Source of the DNA: Leisingera thetidis
GTDB lineage: Bacteria; Pseudomonadota; Alphaproteobacteria; Rhodobacterales; Rhodobacteraceae
DNA length: 64,000 nt
Direction: 5' to 3'
NCBI RefSeq assembly: GCF_025857195.1
Contig: NZ_CP109787.1
Coordinates: 2,731,501 to 2,795,500, forward strand
The notes under the pieces were generated by a model. It was not told the origin of the DNA. It did not search any database and saw only the letters and a list, made by a program, of their open reading frames with translations. Shown in pieces: positions 27,695 through 36,484 of the stretch. The position numbers and the translations under genes are program-made. How positions within the stretch are numbered: the stretch's first letter is position 1; every line of letters begins with the position of its first letter.

Positions 27695-29775
27695 GCACGC
27701 CTGAACCCGCCCCGATGAAAATCTCCGCGCAGCGCCCGTCCCTGTGGCGCAACCTGTCGCTGGTCTGGCTGGTGCCGCTGGTGGCGCTGGCGGTGTCGCT
27801 GGGGGTTGCCTGGAAAGCTTATACCGACCGCGGCGTGCTGATCCGGATCGCCTTTGACAACGCCTCCGGCATTGCCGCCAATGAGACCATGGTGCGATAC
27901 CGCGATGTGGTGATCGGCCAGGTCGAGGAACTGGGCTTTGCCGACGATCTGAGCAAGGTTGTGGTATGGGCCCGCATCGACAAGAAAATTGCCCCCTACC
28001 TGGACCAGGATGCTGCCTTCTGGGTCGTCCGCCCGGAAGTCAGCACGCGCGGTATCTCGGGGCTCAGCACCGTGCTGTCCGGCGTCTACATCGAGGGCAC
28101 CTGGGACCAGGACCCGGGCACTCCAGCCACCAGTTTCGAGGGCGCCGACCGGCCGCCGCTGGTGCAGCCGGGCCGGGCCGGGCGGCGGATCACCCTGCGC
28201 ACGGCCGACGGCCGGATGATTTCTGAAGGGTCGCCTGTGCTGTTCCGCGGCATCGAGGTCGGGCGGCTGGAGCAGCCGCGCCTGACGGTCAGCGGCGACA
28301 GCATCGTTGTCGATGCCTTCATCGACGCGCCGCATGACCGGCGGATCAACTCGGCCACACGGTTCTGGGACAGCTCCGGATTTTCCGTTTCGATCGGCGC
28401 CAGCGGGCTGTCGCTGGACGTTGACAGCATCGCCTCGCTGGTGGCCGGCGGCATTGAGTTCGACACTGTTTTCGATGGTGGCAGACCCGTCGGTGCCGGC
28501 GCAGTCTTTGACATCCACCCGGACGAGGCAACGGCCCGCCGTGCTGCTTTTGCCCGGGCACTCTCTGGTGGCGTGGCCGTCTCGGTGGCCTTCGACGAGT
28601 CAGTGGCCGGCCTCAGCAGCGGAGCCGCGGTCAAGCTGGGCGGCGTGAAGATCGGCGAGGTCAGCAGCCTGAACGCCGCGATTCAAAACGACAGCGACGC
28701 AGCCGGTGTGCGGCTGATTGCCAAACTGCTTCTTGAACCGTCCCTGATGGGCCTCCCCCCCGGCGCAGGCGAAACCGAAGTGCTGGATTTTCTCGAACAG
28801 GCCGTTGCGGGCGGGCTGCGGGCCCGGCTGGCGGCCGCCGGGCTGTTCAGCTCGGAGCTGATCGTCGAGCTGGTCACCCTTGCGGCGGCTGAACCGGCCT
28901 CTTTTGACCGCAGCGCCGAGCCTTTCCCTGCATTGCCCAGCGCACCGTCCGATCTGCCGGATTTCCGGGCGACAGCGGAAGGGGCGCTGGAACGGATCAG
29001 TGAATTGCCGGTCGAAAATCTGATGGCTCAGGCGATCAGCACCCTGGCCAGCATCGAAACCCTGGCCTCAGCCGAAAGCACCCGCCAGGCCCCCGCCGCA
29101 GCCGTGGCCCTGCTGGAGGACACCCGCGCGCTGGTCGCGGACCCCGCCGCTCGCGCCCTGCCCGGCGAACTGCAAGCCGCGGTGGCGGAATTGCGCGCGA
29201 TGCTGACTGAGCTGCAACAAGGCAGAGCGGTGGCAAACCTGACCGCTGCGCTGGCGCAAGGCAGCCTGGCCGCCGCCAGCCTTGCCGCGGCATCGGATGA
29301 GCTGCCCGCCCTGGTCGATGATTTCCGCGCGCTGGCAGCCAAGGCCAATTCACTGGCGGCGGAAGAGCTGATCCGCTCGGCAAGCCAGCTGATGAACAGC
29401 GCAGATGCGCTGATCGGAACCCCGGAAGCCCGGGCCCTGCCGCCTGCCTTGACCGCCGCCCTGGACGAAATGCGGTTCACGCTGGCAGCACTGCGCGAAG
29501 GCGGGCTGGTGGACAACGCAAATGCCACCATGCGGTCCGCCCGCGAGGCAGCCGATACTGTGGCCGCCGCGGCAGAGGGGCTGCCGGCCCTGTCCGCCCG
29601 GCTGGAGCGCCTCGTCGCCCAGTCCGAAGCCCTGATCAGCACCTATGGCACCCGCTCCAGCTTCAACTCCGAGACCTTGGATGCCCTGCGCGAAATCAAG
29701 TCGGCCGCCCGTTCCGTAACCCAGCTTGCCCGCAAGATCGAACGCGATCCGAATTCCCTTCTGTTTGGTAAATAA
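27691..29775 (+). CDS. pqiB: PqiB-type MCE-domain lipid-transport protein
   Basis: A 694-residue protein anchored by one N-terminal helix (LVWLVPLVALAVSLGVAW, about residues 27-45) and otherwise periplasmic. Three MCE domains can be seen beginning near residues 47, 165 and 285, each with the VRYRDVVIGQVEELGF-like pattern. A long Ala-rich helical C-terminus (about residues 420-690) follows, which in E. coli PqiB forms a needle across the periplasm. It moves phospholipid between the membranes. Its start overlaps the second pqiA stop by four bases. Confidence 0.93.
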   Translation: MSTPEPAPMKISAQRPSLWRNLSLVWLVPLVALAVSLGVAWKAYTDRGVLIRIAFDNASGIAANETMVRYRDVVIGQVEELGFADDLSKVVVWARIDKKIAPYLDQDAAFWVVRPEVSTRGISGLSTVLSGVYIEGTWDQDPGTPATSFEGADRPPLVQPGRAGRRITLRTADGRMISEGSPVLFRGIEVGRLEQPRLTVSGDSIVVDAFIDAPHDRRINSATRFWDSSGFSVSIGASGLSLDVDSIASLVAGGIEFDTVFDGGRPVGAGAVFDIHPDEATARRAAFARALSGGVAVSVAFDESVAGLSSGAAVKLGGVKIGEVSSLNAAIQNDSDAAGVRLIAKLLLEPSLMGLPPGAGETEVLDFLEQAVAGGLRARLAAAGLFSSELIVELVTLAAAEPASFDRSAEPFPALPSAPSDLPDFRATAEGALERISELPVENLMAQAISTLASIETLASAESTRQAPAAAVALLEDTRALVADPAARALPGELQAAVAELRAMLTELQQGRAVANLTAALAQGSLAAASLAAASDELPALVDDFRALAAKANSLAAEELIRSASQLMNSADALIGTPEARALPPALTAALDEMRFTLAALREGGLVDNANATMRSAREAADTVAAAAEGLPALSARLERLVAQSEALISTYGTRSSFNSETLDALREIKSAARSVTQLARKIERDPNSLLFGK

Positions 29776-29776
29776 A

Positions 29777-30334
29777 ATGAAAAACATCCTGTTGCCGATG
29801 CTTCCCATTGCCCTGCTGGCCGCTTGCGCCCCGGCCAATGATGCCCGTTACCTGATCACTTCCGCCCCCGGCGAGAAAGTGGCCAACCTGCGTTCCCGCA
29901 CCATCGAGGTCCGGCTGATCTCCCTCCCGTCCTACGCCGCAGCGTCGGATATTGTCGCTGAAGGCGAAGGCGGCGCATTGTTTGCGCTTGGCGGGGCGCA
30001 ATGGGCCGACGATCCGGCCCGCGGCATGACCGCAGCGCTTGCCCGCGGGCTGAACGAACGGACCGGTGCCGCTGCCGCAGTGGAACCCTGGCCCCTGAAC
30101 TCCGGGCCCGACGCGCGGCTGGATGTGCGGGTGGATCAGGTTTACGCGCGCACCGACGGAACCTTTGCGCTGACCGGTCAGTTCGCGGTCTCCTCACCCG
30201 AAGGCACGGTGCGGGAATTCGTGAAGCGTTTCGATATCCAGGCACCGATCAGCGGCACCGGGCCATCCGCAACCGCCGAAGCGCTCTCCCTGGCGCTGGC
30301 GGAACTCGCGCGGCAGGTCTCGCAGGCAATGTAG
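29777..30334 (+). CDS. pqiC: PqiC-like outer-membrane lipoprotein
   Basis: A 185-residue lipoprotein. The signal peptide ends in a LLAAC lipobox at Cys17, after which the protein should be lipidated and sorted to the outer membrane. The rest fits the ABC-transport auxiliary lipoprotein (PqiC/YmbA) fold, with the YLITSAPG start and a C-terminal ALSLALAELARQVSQAM helix. The ATG at 29777 is one base after the pqiB stop. PqiC docks the PqiB needle at the outer membrane. Confidence 0.88.
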   Translation: MKNILLPMLPIALLAACAPANDARYLITSAPGEKVANLRSRTIEVRLISLPSYAAASDIVAEGEGGALFALGGAQWADDPARGMTAALARGLNERTGAAAAVEPWPLNSGPDARLDVRVDQVYARTDGTFALTGQFAVSSPEGTVREFVKRFDIQAPISGTGPSATAEALSLALAELARQVSQAM

Positions 30335-30497
30335 CGGCCCCGTTTCCGCCGCGGCGGCGGATTGCCGGCCCCTGGCCTGCGGGTGGCGCTCGGGCGCACC
30401 GGGGGCCGCTTGCGGCAGATCACAAACCAGCCCGTCGCCCGGCTCAGGTCAGATCCCGATACCGGTCAGGGTTTTGCCACCGCCGCGGCCGGAGCAA

Positions 30498-31286
30498 TCA
30501 GATGCGGCCGCCGCCGTTGACCACCACGGTTTCGATCTCATGCTTTTCCAGCATGGCTTTGATGCCATCGGGCGGAGTGCAATCTGTGAAGAAGACGTCG
30601 ATCGCAGACATCTTGTCGAGCGACACCGGAGCGCGCTTGTTGAACTTTCCGCTGTCGGCCACGACAATGCAGACCTGAGCGTTCTCGGCAGCGACACGCG
30701 CGATATTGGCCTCTTCCAGATCATGCAGCATGAAGCCCAGCTCGCTGTTCACCGCGCCGACCGAAAACACCGCCAGCTGGACATTGAGCCGCCGCACCAG
30801 GTCCAAAGCCTCGGCACCAAAGGCGCCGCCGTCATGAGCCCGCAATTCGCCACCGGCTAGAAAAACCCGGTTATTGTTGCGCATGGCCAGCGTCTGGGCC
30901 ACAAAAACCGAATTGGTGACCACAAACAGGTTGCTGTGGTTTCTGAGCGCCAGCGCGACATAGGCCGTTGTCGAGCCGATATCCAGAAACACGGAATCGC
31001 CGTCGCTGATCGTTTCCGCCACGGCCTGGGCTAGTATGGTTTTAACATCGGCATGAGCGCTGAGGCGGTTTTCAAACGGCGGCTCGATGACCTCTTCATT
31101 CAGATGCACACCGCCATGCACCTTGCGCACTATCCTGCGCTCCTCAAGGGTTTTGACGTTGCGCCGGATGGTTTCGTTGGAGACGTTCAGCTGTTCCGCC
31201 AGCGCGCTCACACGGCAGGAGCCGCCGGCGCGGTGAAGCTCGCGCAGGATCTCCTCTTCACGCTGATTGGTCGTTTTCTGGTTCAT
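30498..31286 (-). CDS. DeoR-family transcriptional repressor
   Basis: A 262-residue DeoR-family regulator. An N-terminal winged helix (residues 5-60, SALAEQLNVSNETIRRNVKTL) is followed by the DeoR C-terminal sensor domain with DSVFLDIGSTTAYVALAL and the VVADSGKFNKRAPVSL block that normally binds a phosphorylated sugar. It starts at ATG 31284-31286 and diverges from the amine-transport operon. An unusual effector is possible, such as the product of the kinase-like protein encoded at 35577, since DeoR proteins sense phosphorylated metabolites. Confidence 0.9.
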   Translation of the reverse strand: MNQKTTNQREEEILRELHRAGGSCRVSALAEQLNVSNETIRRNVKTLEERRIVRKVHGGVHLNEEVIEPPFENRLSAHADVKTILAQAVAETISDGDSVFLDIGSTTAYVALALRNHSNLFVVTNSVFVAQTLAMRNNNRVFLAGGELRAHDGGAFGAEALDLVRRLNVQLAVFSVGAVNSELGFMLHDLEEANIARVAAENAQVCIVVADSGKFNKRAPVSLDKMSAIDVFFTDCTPPDGIKAMLEKHEIETVVVNGGGRI

Positions 31287-31408
31287 CTTCAAAAGCTGGG
31301 CGTTGTTGATGGAGAGCTGCCTAAGCCCTATTCAAAAAAGCCACATAATGCAACATCACACTCTACATTCCGGCAAGCAAACTGACGTATCTGAAGGTAT
31401 AACGTTGC

Positions 31409-31426
31409 TTTTTGTGGTTTTTGTTG
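31409..31426. promoter_or_regulatory. Candidate DeoR operator, tandem direct repeat
   Basis: Two adjacent nine-base copies, TTTTTGTGG and TTTTTGTTG, lie in the DeoR-importer intergenic region, about 80 bases before the binding-protein start. DeoR-family operators are commonly T-rich direct repeats. Evidence is by eye. Confidence 0.4.
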
Positions 31427-31506
31427 ACGAAAAGCCAAGTCGAATGCACGATACCCCTACGCGACGCCAAGAATCGCACACAACACCACAAAACAGGGAA
31501 ATCCAC

Positions 31507-32454
31507 ATGCGACAGAACCTCAGAATACTGGGAACCGTGGCACTGGCAGCCGCCGTTTCCGCATCACACGCCTGGTCCGCAGAATCCGCCGATCCGATCA
31601 AACTGACGCTGCACGACTGGTCCGGCCAGCTGATCAACACCAAGATCATGGGCAGCATCCTTGAGGAGGCGGGGTATAACGTCGAATACGTCCAGGCCGA
31701 CTACATCGCGCAATTTGCCGGCCTCAAGACCGGCGATCTGCATCTGGCCATGGAGATCTGGGAAACCACCGGGCGCGAGGCGCTGGACGACGCGACCGCC
31801 TCTGGCAAGGTGGTCAACGCCGGCGAAACCGGCCTGATGGCGATTGAGGAATGGTGGTACCCCGCCTACATGAAAGACCGCTGCCCCGGCCTGCCCGACT
31901 GGCAGGCACTGAAGGACTGCGCCGAGGAGTTCGCCACCGCGGAAACCTCCCCTTACGGGCGGTATGTCGGCGGCCCGGTGACCTGGGGCGGCTTCGACGA
32001 GGAGCGCATCGAGGCGTTGGAGCTTGAGTTCGAAGTGGTTCACGCGGGCACCGACGCGGCGCTGTTCGCCGAGCTTGAATCCGCCTACCAGCGCCAGGAT
32101 CCGATTGTCCTGTGGGTTTACGTACCGCATTGGGCGCCGGCCAAGTACGAAGGTGAATTCGTGGAGTTCCCGCCCTATTCCGCCGAATGCTACGCCGATC
32201 CTGCGGCGGGGGTGAACCCGGACATGGCCTATGACTGCGGCAAGCCGCGCGGCCCGATCTGGAAGGCCGCCTGGGCCGGGCTGCCGGAAAAATGGCCGGG
32301 CGCCTATGAGATCATTCAATCCTACCGGGTCTCCAACGAAGAGATGAGCGCCATGGTCGGCAAGGCGGACCTGGAAGGCGTGGATATCGATACAGTGGTG
32401 TCCGGCTGGATGACTGCAAACAAGGACCGCTGGTCCGGCTGGATCAGCAACTGA
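31507..32454 (+). CDS. Substrate-binding protein of a quaternary/tertiary-amine ABC importer
   Basis: A 315-residue OpuAC-family binding protein with a signal peptide (residues 1-25, ending SAWSAE-like). Many Trp residues stand where the family forms an aromatic cage for trimethylammonium groups: LHDWSG, MEIWETTG, EEWWYPAYM, PVTWGG and VPHWAP. Candidate ligands are TMAO, glycine betaine, choline or a related amine. The ATG at 31507 follows AGGGAA. It heads an operon with the ATPase and fused permease, an arrangement I recall for TMAO importers (TmoXVW) of roseobacters, but no trimethylamine monooxygenase gene is seen. Confidence 0.85.
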   Translation: MRQNLRILGTVALAAAVSASHAWSAESADPIKLTLHDWSGQLINTKIMGSILEEAGYNVEYVQADYIAQFAGLKTGDLHLAMEIWETTGREALDDATASGKVVNAGETGLMAIEEWWYPAYMKDRCPGLPDWQALKDCAEEFATAETSPYGRYVGGPVTWGGFDEERIEALELEFEVVHAGTDAALFAELESAYQRQDPIVLWVYVPHWAPAKYEGEFVEFPPYSAECYADPAAGVNPDMAYDCGKPRGPIWKAAWAGLPEKWPGAYEIIQSYRVSNEEMSAMVGKADLEGVDIDTVVSGWMTANKDRWSGWISN

Positions 32455-32560
32455 TCCGGAACAGCCGGGGCTGCTTCCGCTCTCCGGCAGCTCCGGCTTC
32501 TTTTCTACCCTGCACCTTTGCCCGGCCGCCCTGTGCGGACCGCCGCCGGAGCCGACTTTG

Positions 32561-33583
32561 ATGACACCCAAGACCAAACTCTCCTGCCGCAATGTCTGGA
32601 AGCTTTATGGCGCCAATGCGGAAGCGTTCCTGAACGACAACCCAACACCCAGCGGCGAGGATATCCGCAGCGCCGGCATCATTGGCGCGGTGCGCCATGC
32701 CAGCCTCGACATCGCCGAAGGCGAGATCTTCATCATCATGGGGCTGTCGGGCTCCGGCAAATCCACCCTGGTGCGCTGCCTGTCGCGGCTGATCGAGCCG
32801 ACCGGCGGCGAGGTGCTGTTCGACAATGTCGATCTGCTGACCGCCAGCGAGCGCGAACTGATCGAAATCCGCCGCCACAAGATGGGGATGGTGTTCCAGC
32901 ATTTTGCCCTGCTGCCGCATCTGACCGTATTGCAGAATGTGATGTTCCCGCTCACCGTCCAAGCCGCGCCCAAGGCCGAAGCCGAAGCCAAGGCCCGGGA
33001 CGTGGTGGACCTGGTGGGGCTGAAAGGCCGCGAGGATTATTACCCGCGCGAATTGTCCGGCGGCCAGCAGCAGCGCGTCGGCATTGCCCGCTCGCTGGTG
33101 ACCGAACCGGACATATGGTTCCTGGACGAACCCTTCTCGGCGCTGGATCCGCTGATCCGCCGCGAGATGCAGGATGAATTCCTGCGCCTGCAGGCCCGGC
33201 TGCACAAGACCATCGTCTTCATCACCCACGACTTTGAAGAGGCGGTGCGTCTGGCCGACCGCATCGCCATCATGAAAGACGGCGAGATCATTCAGGTCGC
33301 CACGCCGGAGGAGCTGGTGCTGAACCCGGCGACGGACTATGTCGCCGAATTCACCCGCCATATCCCGCGTTCCAAGGTGCTGACCGTGGGCGGGATCATG
33401 ACCCGCACCGCGGGCGGCGAAGGCAGACCGGTGCCGCAATCCGCCCGGGTGTCGGAGGTGGCCGAGCAGATTATCGCTGCGGACGCCCCGCGCCCGGTGT
33501 GCGATGAAAACGGCCGGATTGTTGGCAGCATCGGCCGCACAGCGGTTGCCCGCGTGCTGTTCGGCACGGGAGAGGCGGCATGA
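32561..33583 (+). CDS. Amine ABC importer ATPase (ProV/OpuAA-like)
   Basis: A 340-residue ATPase with Walker A GLSGSGKST, signature LSGGQQQRVG and Walker B IWFLDEPFSALD. The N-terminal extension before Walker A and a C-terminal CBS-like tail (about residues 275-340) are typical of betaine-family importers, where the tail can sense ionic strength. It starts at ATG 32561 and overlaps the permease start by four bases. Confidence 0.92.
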   Translation: MTPKTKLSCRNVWKLYGANAEAFLNDNPTPSGEDIRSAGIIGAVRHASLDIAEGEIFIIMGLSGSGKSTLVRCLSRLIEPTGGEVLFDNVDLLTASERELIEIRRHKMGMVFQHFALLPHLTVLQNVMFPLTVQAAPKAEAEAKARDVVDLVGLKGREDYYPRELSGGQQQRVGIARSLVTEPDIWFLDEPFSALDPLIRREMQDEFLRLQARLHKTIVFITHDFEEAVRLADRIAIMKDGEIIQVATPEELVLNPATDYVAEFTRHIPRSKVLTVGGIMTRTAGGEGRPVPQSARVSEVAEQIIAADAPRPVCDENGRIVGSIGRTAVARVLFGTGEAA

Positions 33584-35574
33584 AAGCGCATCTGACAAGG
33601 CAGGCCTCGATTGCCTGGGGGCTGGTGCTGGCCACGATCCTGCTGGGCTGGTTCGGCCGCGACCTGGCCAAGGCGCTGGATGCGCGCTGGCTGGTCAAGG
33701 TTCCGTCCTCCTGGGATATCCCGTTCAGCACCTATATCTCTGCCGCCATGACCTGGCTGGTCGAGGAGGCCGCGATCGGCCCGGTCTCCTTCACCGGTGC
33801 CACCCGCGCAGTTGCCTGGCTGCTTGAGCAGCCCTATGAACTGGCGCTGAATCTGCTGGCGCATGGCTTCACCCTCGGAACCGGTCCGCAGGCACAGGTT
33901 CTGCTGCCTGCCGCCAGCTGGATCGCGGTCACCGCCGCGGTGATCGCGCTGGGGCATTACTGCCGCAGCTGGGGACTGGCCGCACTTGTCGGCGCCTGTT
34001 TCGCCTATCTCGCGGTTTTCGGTCAATGGGACAGCGCCATGGTCACGCTGGCCTCGGTACTCATCGCGGTGCCGATCGGCGCGGGCGGAGGGCTGCTGGC
34101 GGGCATCTGGGCCTACCGCCATCCCATTGGCGAGCGCATCCTCTCCCCGATCCTGGATCTGATGCAGACCATTCCGATCTTCGCCTATCTGGTGCCGATC
34201 CTGTTCATGTTCGGCTTCGGCCCGGTCTCGGCGCTGGTCGCCACCATCATCTATGCCACACCGCCGATGATCCGCATCACCATCATGGCGCTCAAGTCTG
34301 TGGACCCGGAAATCCGCGACTTCGGGCGGATGGCAGGCACCACCCGGCGGCAGCTGATGTGGCGGGTGCTGGTGCCCTCGGCCAGCCAGAGCCTGATGGT
34401 CGGCGTCAACCAGGTGATCATGCTGACGCTGAACATGGTGATCATCGCCTCGATGATCGGCGCAGGCGGGCTTGGCTTCGATGTGCTGGCCGCACTGCGC
34501 CGCCTGGACATCGGCGCGGGCTTCGAGGCGGGCATCGCCATCGTGGTGCTGGCGATTGCGGTGGACCGGCTGAGCCAGGCCTTTGCCGAACGCATGGGCC
34601 AGGTGCATCACGCGGCGGCCGGCCCCTGGGCGGCCCGGCACAAGCGCACGGTGCTGGTGCTCTCGCTGCTGGCGGTCACCTGGGTGCTGGGCCGCTTCTC
34701 GCCGCTGCTGCTGGACTATCCGGCAAGCCAGACCATCACCACCGGAGCCTTCTGGAATGATGCCGTCAAATACCTGAACGTGAATTACTTCGACGTGTTC
34801 GAGGCGGTGAAGGTTTTCTTCCTGCAGTGGTTCCTGCTGCCGGTCAAGAAAACCCTGCTGGGCATTCCCTGGCCCTGGGCCATTGCCATGCTGACGCTGC
34901 TTGGCTGGCGGGCGGGCGGTTGGAAACTGGCAGCCCTGTGCGGTGCGATGTCCGCCCTGATTGCCGTCAGCGGCCTGTGGGCCAAGGCGATGGTCACGGT
35001 CTACCTCTGCGGCGCCTCGGTGATCCTGGCCACCCTGATCGGGGTTCCGCTCGGCGTGCTGGCGGCACTCAACCGCCGCGCGGGCATCGCCATCAACCTG
35101 CTGATCGACACCCTGCAGACGCTGCCCAGCTTCGTCTACCTGATCCCCGTGGTGATGCTGTTCCGGGTTGGCGACTTCACTGCTATGATTGCCATTGTCC
35201 TTTATGCGCTGGCGCCGGCCGTCCGCTATGCCGCCCATGGGGTGCGCAGCGTCAGCGGCGAGCTGATCGAGGCCGGGCTGGTGTCGGGCTGCACCAAATG
35301 GCAGCTGCTGCGCCTCGTGCGCCTGCCGATGGCGCTGCCGGAGATCCTGCTGGGCATCAACCAGACCATCATGCTGGCGCTGTCGATGCTGGTGATCACC
35401 GCGCTGGTCGGCACCCGCGACCTGGGCCAGGAAGTCTATATCGCGCTGACCAAGGCCGACACCGGGCGCGGGCTGGTTGCCGGGCTTGCCATCGCCTTCA
35501 TCGCCATCATCGCCGACCGGCTGGTCAATGCCGGCGCGCGCGGTGCCCGCATCCGCTTTGGACTGGAGAGCTGA
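33580..35574 (+). CDS. Fused two-module permease of the amine ABC importer
   Basis: A 664-residue membrane protein made of two consecutive ProW-type permease modules. Each has its own cytoplasmic coupling segment: EIRDFGRMAGTTRRQLMWRV near residues 246-265, and ELIEAGLVSGCTKWQLLRLV near residues 562-581. Most ProW proteins have a single module and act as dimers; here both halves are in one chain. The build is what I recall for TmoW-type TMAO and some choline permeases. It is coupled by a four-base overlap to the ATPase. Confidence 0.9.
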   Translation: MKAHLTRQASIAWGLVLATILLGWFGRDLAKALDARWLVKVPSSWDIPFSTYISAAMTWLVEEAAIGPVSFTGATRAVAWLLEQPYELALNLLAHGFTLGTGPQAQVLLPAASWIAVTAAVIALGHYCRSWGLAALVGACFAYLAVFGQWDSAMVTLASVLIAVPIGAGGGLLAGIWAYRHPIGERILSPILDLMQTIPIFAYLVPILFMFGFGPVSALVATIIYATPPMIRITIMALKSVDPEIRDFGRMAGTTRRQLMWRVLVPSASQSLMVGVNQVIMLTLNMVIIASMIGAGGLGFDVLAALRRLDIGAGFEAGIAIVVLAIAVDRLSQAFAERMGQVHHAAAGPWAARHKRTVLVLSLLAVTWVLGRFSPLLLDYPASQTITTGAFWNDAVKYLNVNYFDVFEAVKVFFLQWFLLPVKKTLLGIPWPWAIAMLTLLGWRAGGWKLAALCGAMSALIAVSGLWAKAMVTVYLCGASVILATLIGVPLGVLAALNRRAGIAINLLIDTLQTLPSFVYLIPVVMLFRVGDFTAMIAIVLYALAPAVRYAAHGVRSVSGELIEAGLVSGCTKWQLLRLVRLPMALPEILLGINQTIMLALSMLVITALVGTRDLGQEVYIALTKADTGRGLVAGLAIAFIAIIADRLVNAGARGARIRFGLES

Positions 35575-35576
35575 CT

Positions 35577-36476
35577 ATGAGCCAATTCGATCTGCAAAAA
35601 CGCGTCAGCCTGCTTGAGCGCATCCATGCGCTGCCGATCTGGCACGGTGCCATCACGACACAGCCTTTGACCGGGGGCATCACCAACGTGAACTACCTGG
35701 TCCAGGACAGCCGCGGCAAATTCGTGGCGCGCGCAGGTGCCGACATCCCGCTGCACCAGGTGATGCGCTTCAACGAACTGGCTGCCAGCCGTGCCGCCCA
35801 TGCTGCCGGCCTGTCGCCTGCGGTGGTGCATGCCGAAGATGATCTGACCGTGCTGGAGTTCATCGAAAGCCGCACCCTGACCGAAGAAGACGTGCGCGAT
35901 CCTGCGATGCTGCCGCGGGTGCTTGATCTGGTGAAATCCTGCCACCGCGATGTATCCGGGCATCTGCGTGGCCCGGCGCTGGTGTTCTGGGTGTTCCATG
36001 TGATCCGGGACTATGCGGCCACCCTGCAGGACAAAGACAGCCCGCATGCTGCGGCGGCCTCGGAACTGGCGGACACCGGCAACATGCTGGAACAGGCGGC
36101 AGGCCCGTTCGACATCGTTTTCGGGCACAACGACCTCTTGTGCGGCAATTTTCTGGACGATGGCCACAGGCTCTGGCTGATCGACTTCGACTATGCCGGC
36201 TTCAACTCGCCGCTGTTCGACCTTGGCGGCCTCGCTTCCAACAACGGGCTGTCGCAGGCGCAGGAGCAATGGCTGCTGGAAACCTACTTCGAGGCACCGG
36301 TGAGTGATGACCTGCTGCACCGCTACAGCGCCATGAAATGCGCTTCGCTTCTGCGCGAGACCATGTGGAGCATGGTCTCCGAGATCACCTCCGAAATCGA
36401 CTTCGACTATGCGGCCTACACGGCCGGAAACCTCGCGCGGTTCCGCGCAGCACTTGACGACTTTCAAAACACCTGA
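35577..36476 (+). CDS. Choline/ethanolamine kinase-like phosphotransferase
   Basis: A 299-residue aminoglycoside-phosphotransferase/choline-kinase fold protein. The N-lobe shows LTGGITNVNYLV; the catalytic loop is FGHNDLLCGNFL, with the base Asp and the metal-binding Asn; and LWLIDFDYAGFNSPLFDL carries the magnesium-binding Asp. All kinase residues appear intact. The ATG at 35577 is two bases after the permease stop. It probably phosphorylates a choline-like alcohol or a related amine imported by the transporter, possibly making the signal for the DeoR repressor. Substrate is unproven. Confidence 0.85.
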   Translation: MSQFDLQKRVSLLERIHALPIWHGAITTQPLTGGITNVNYLVQDSRGKFVARAGADIPLHQVMRFNELAASRAAHAAGLSPAVVHAEDDLTVLEFIESRTLTEEDVRDPAMLPRVLDLVKSCHRDVSGHLRGPALVFWVFHVIRDYAATLQDKDSPHAAAASELADTGNMLEQAAGPFDIVFGHNDLLCGNFLDDGHRLWLIDFDYAGFNSPLFDLGGLASNNGLSQAQEQWLLETYFEAPVSDDLLHRYSAMKCASLLRETMWSMVSEITSEIDFDYAAYTAGNLARFRAALDDFQNT

Positions 36477-36484
36477 GGACTGAC

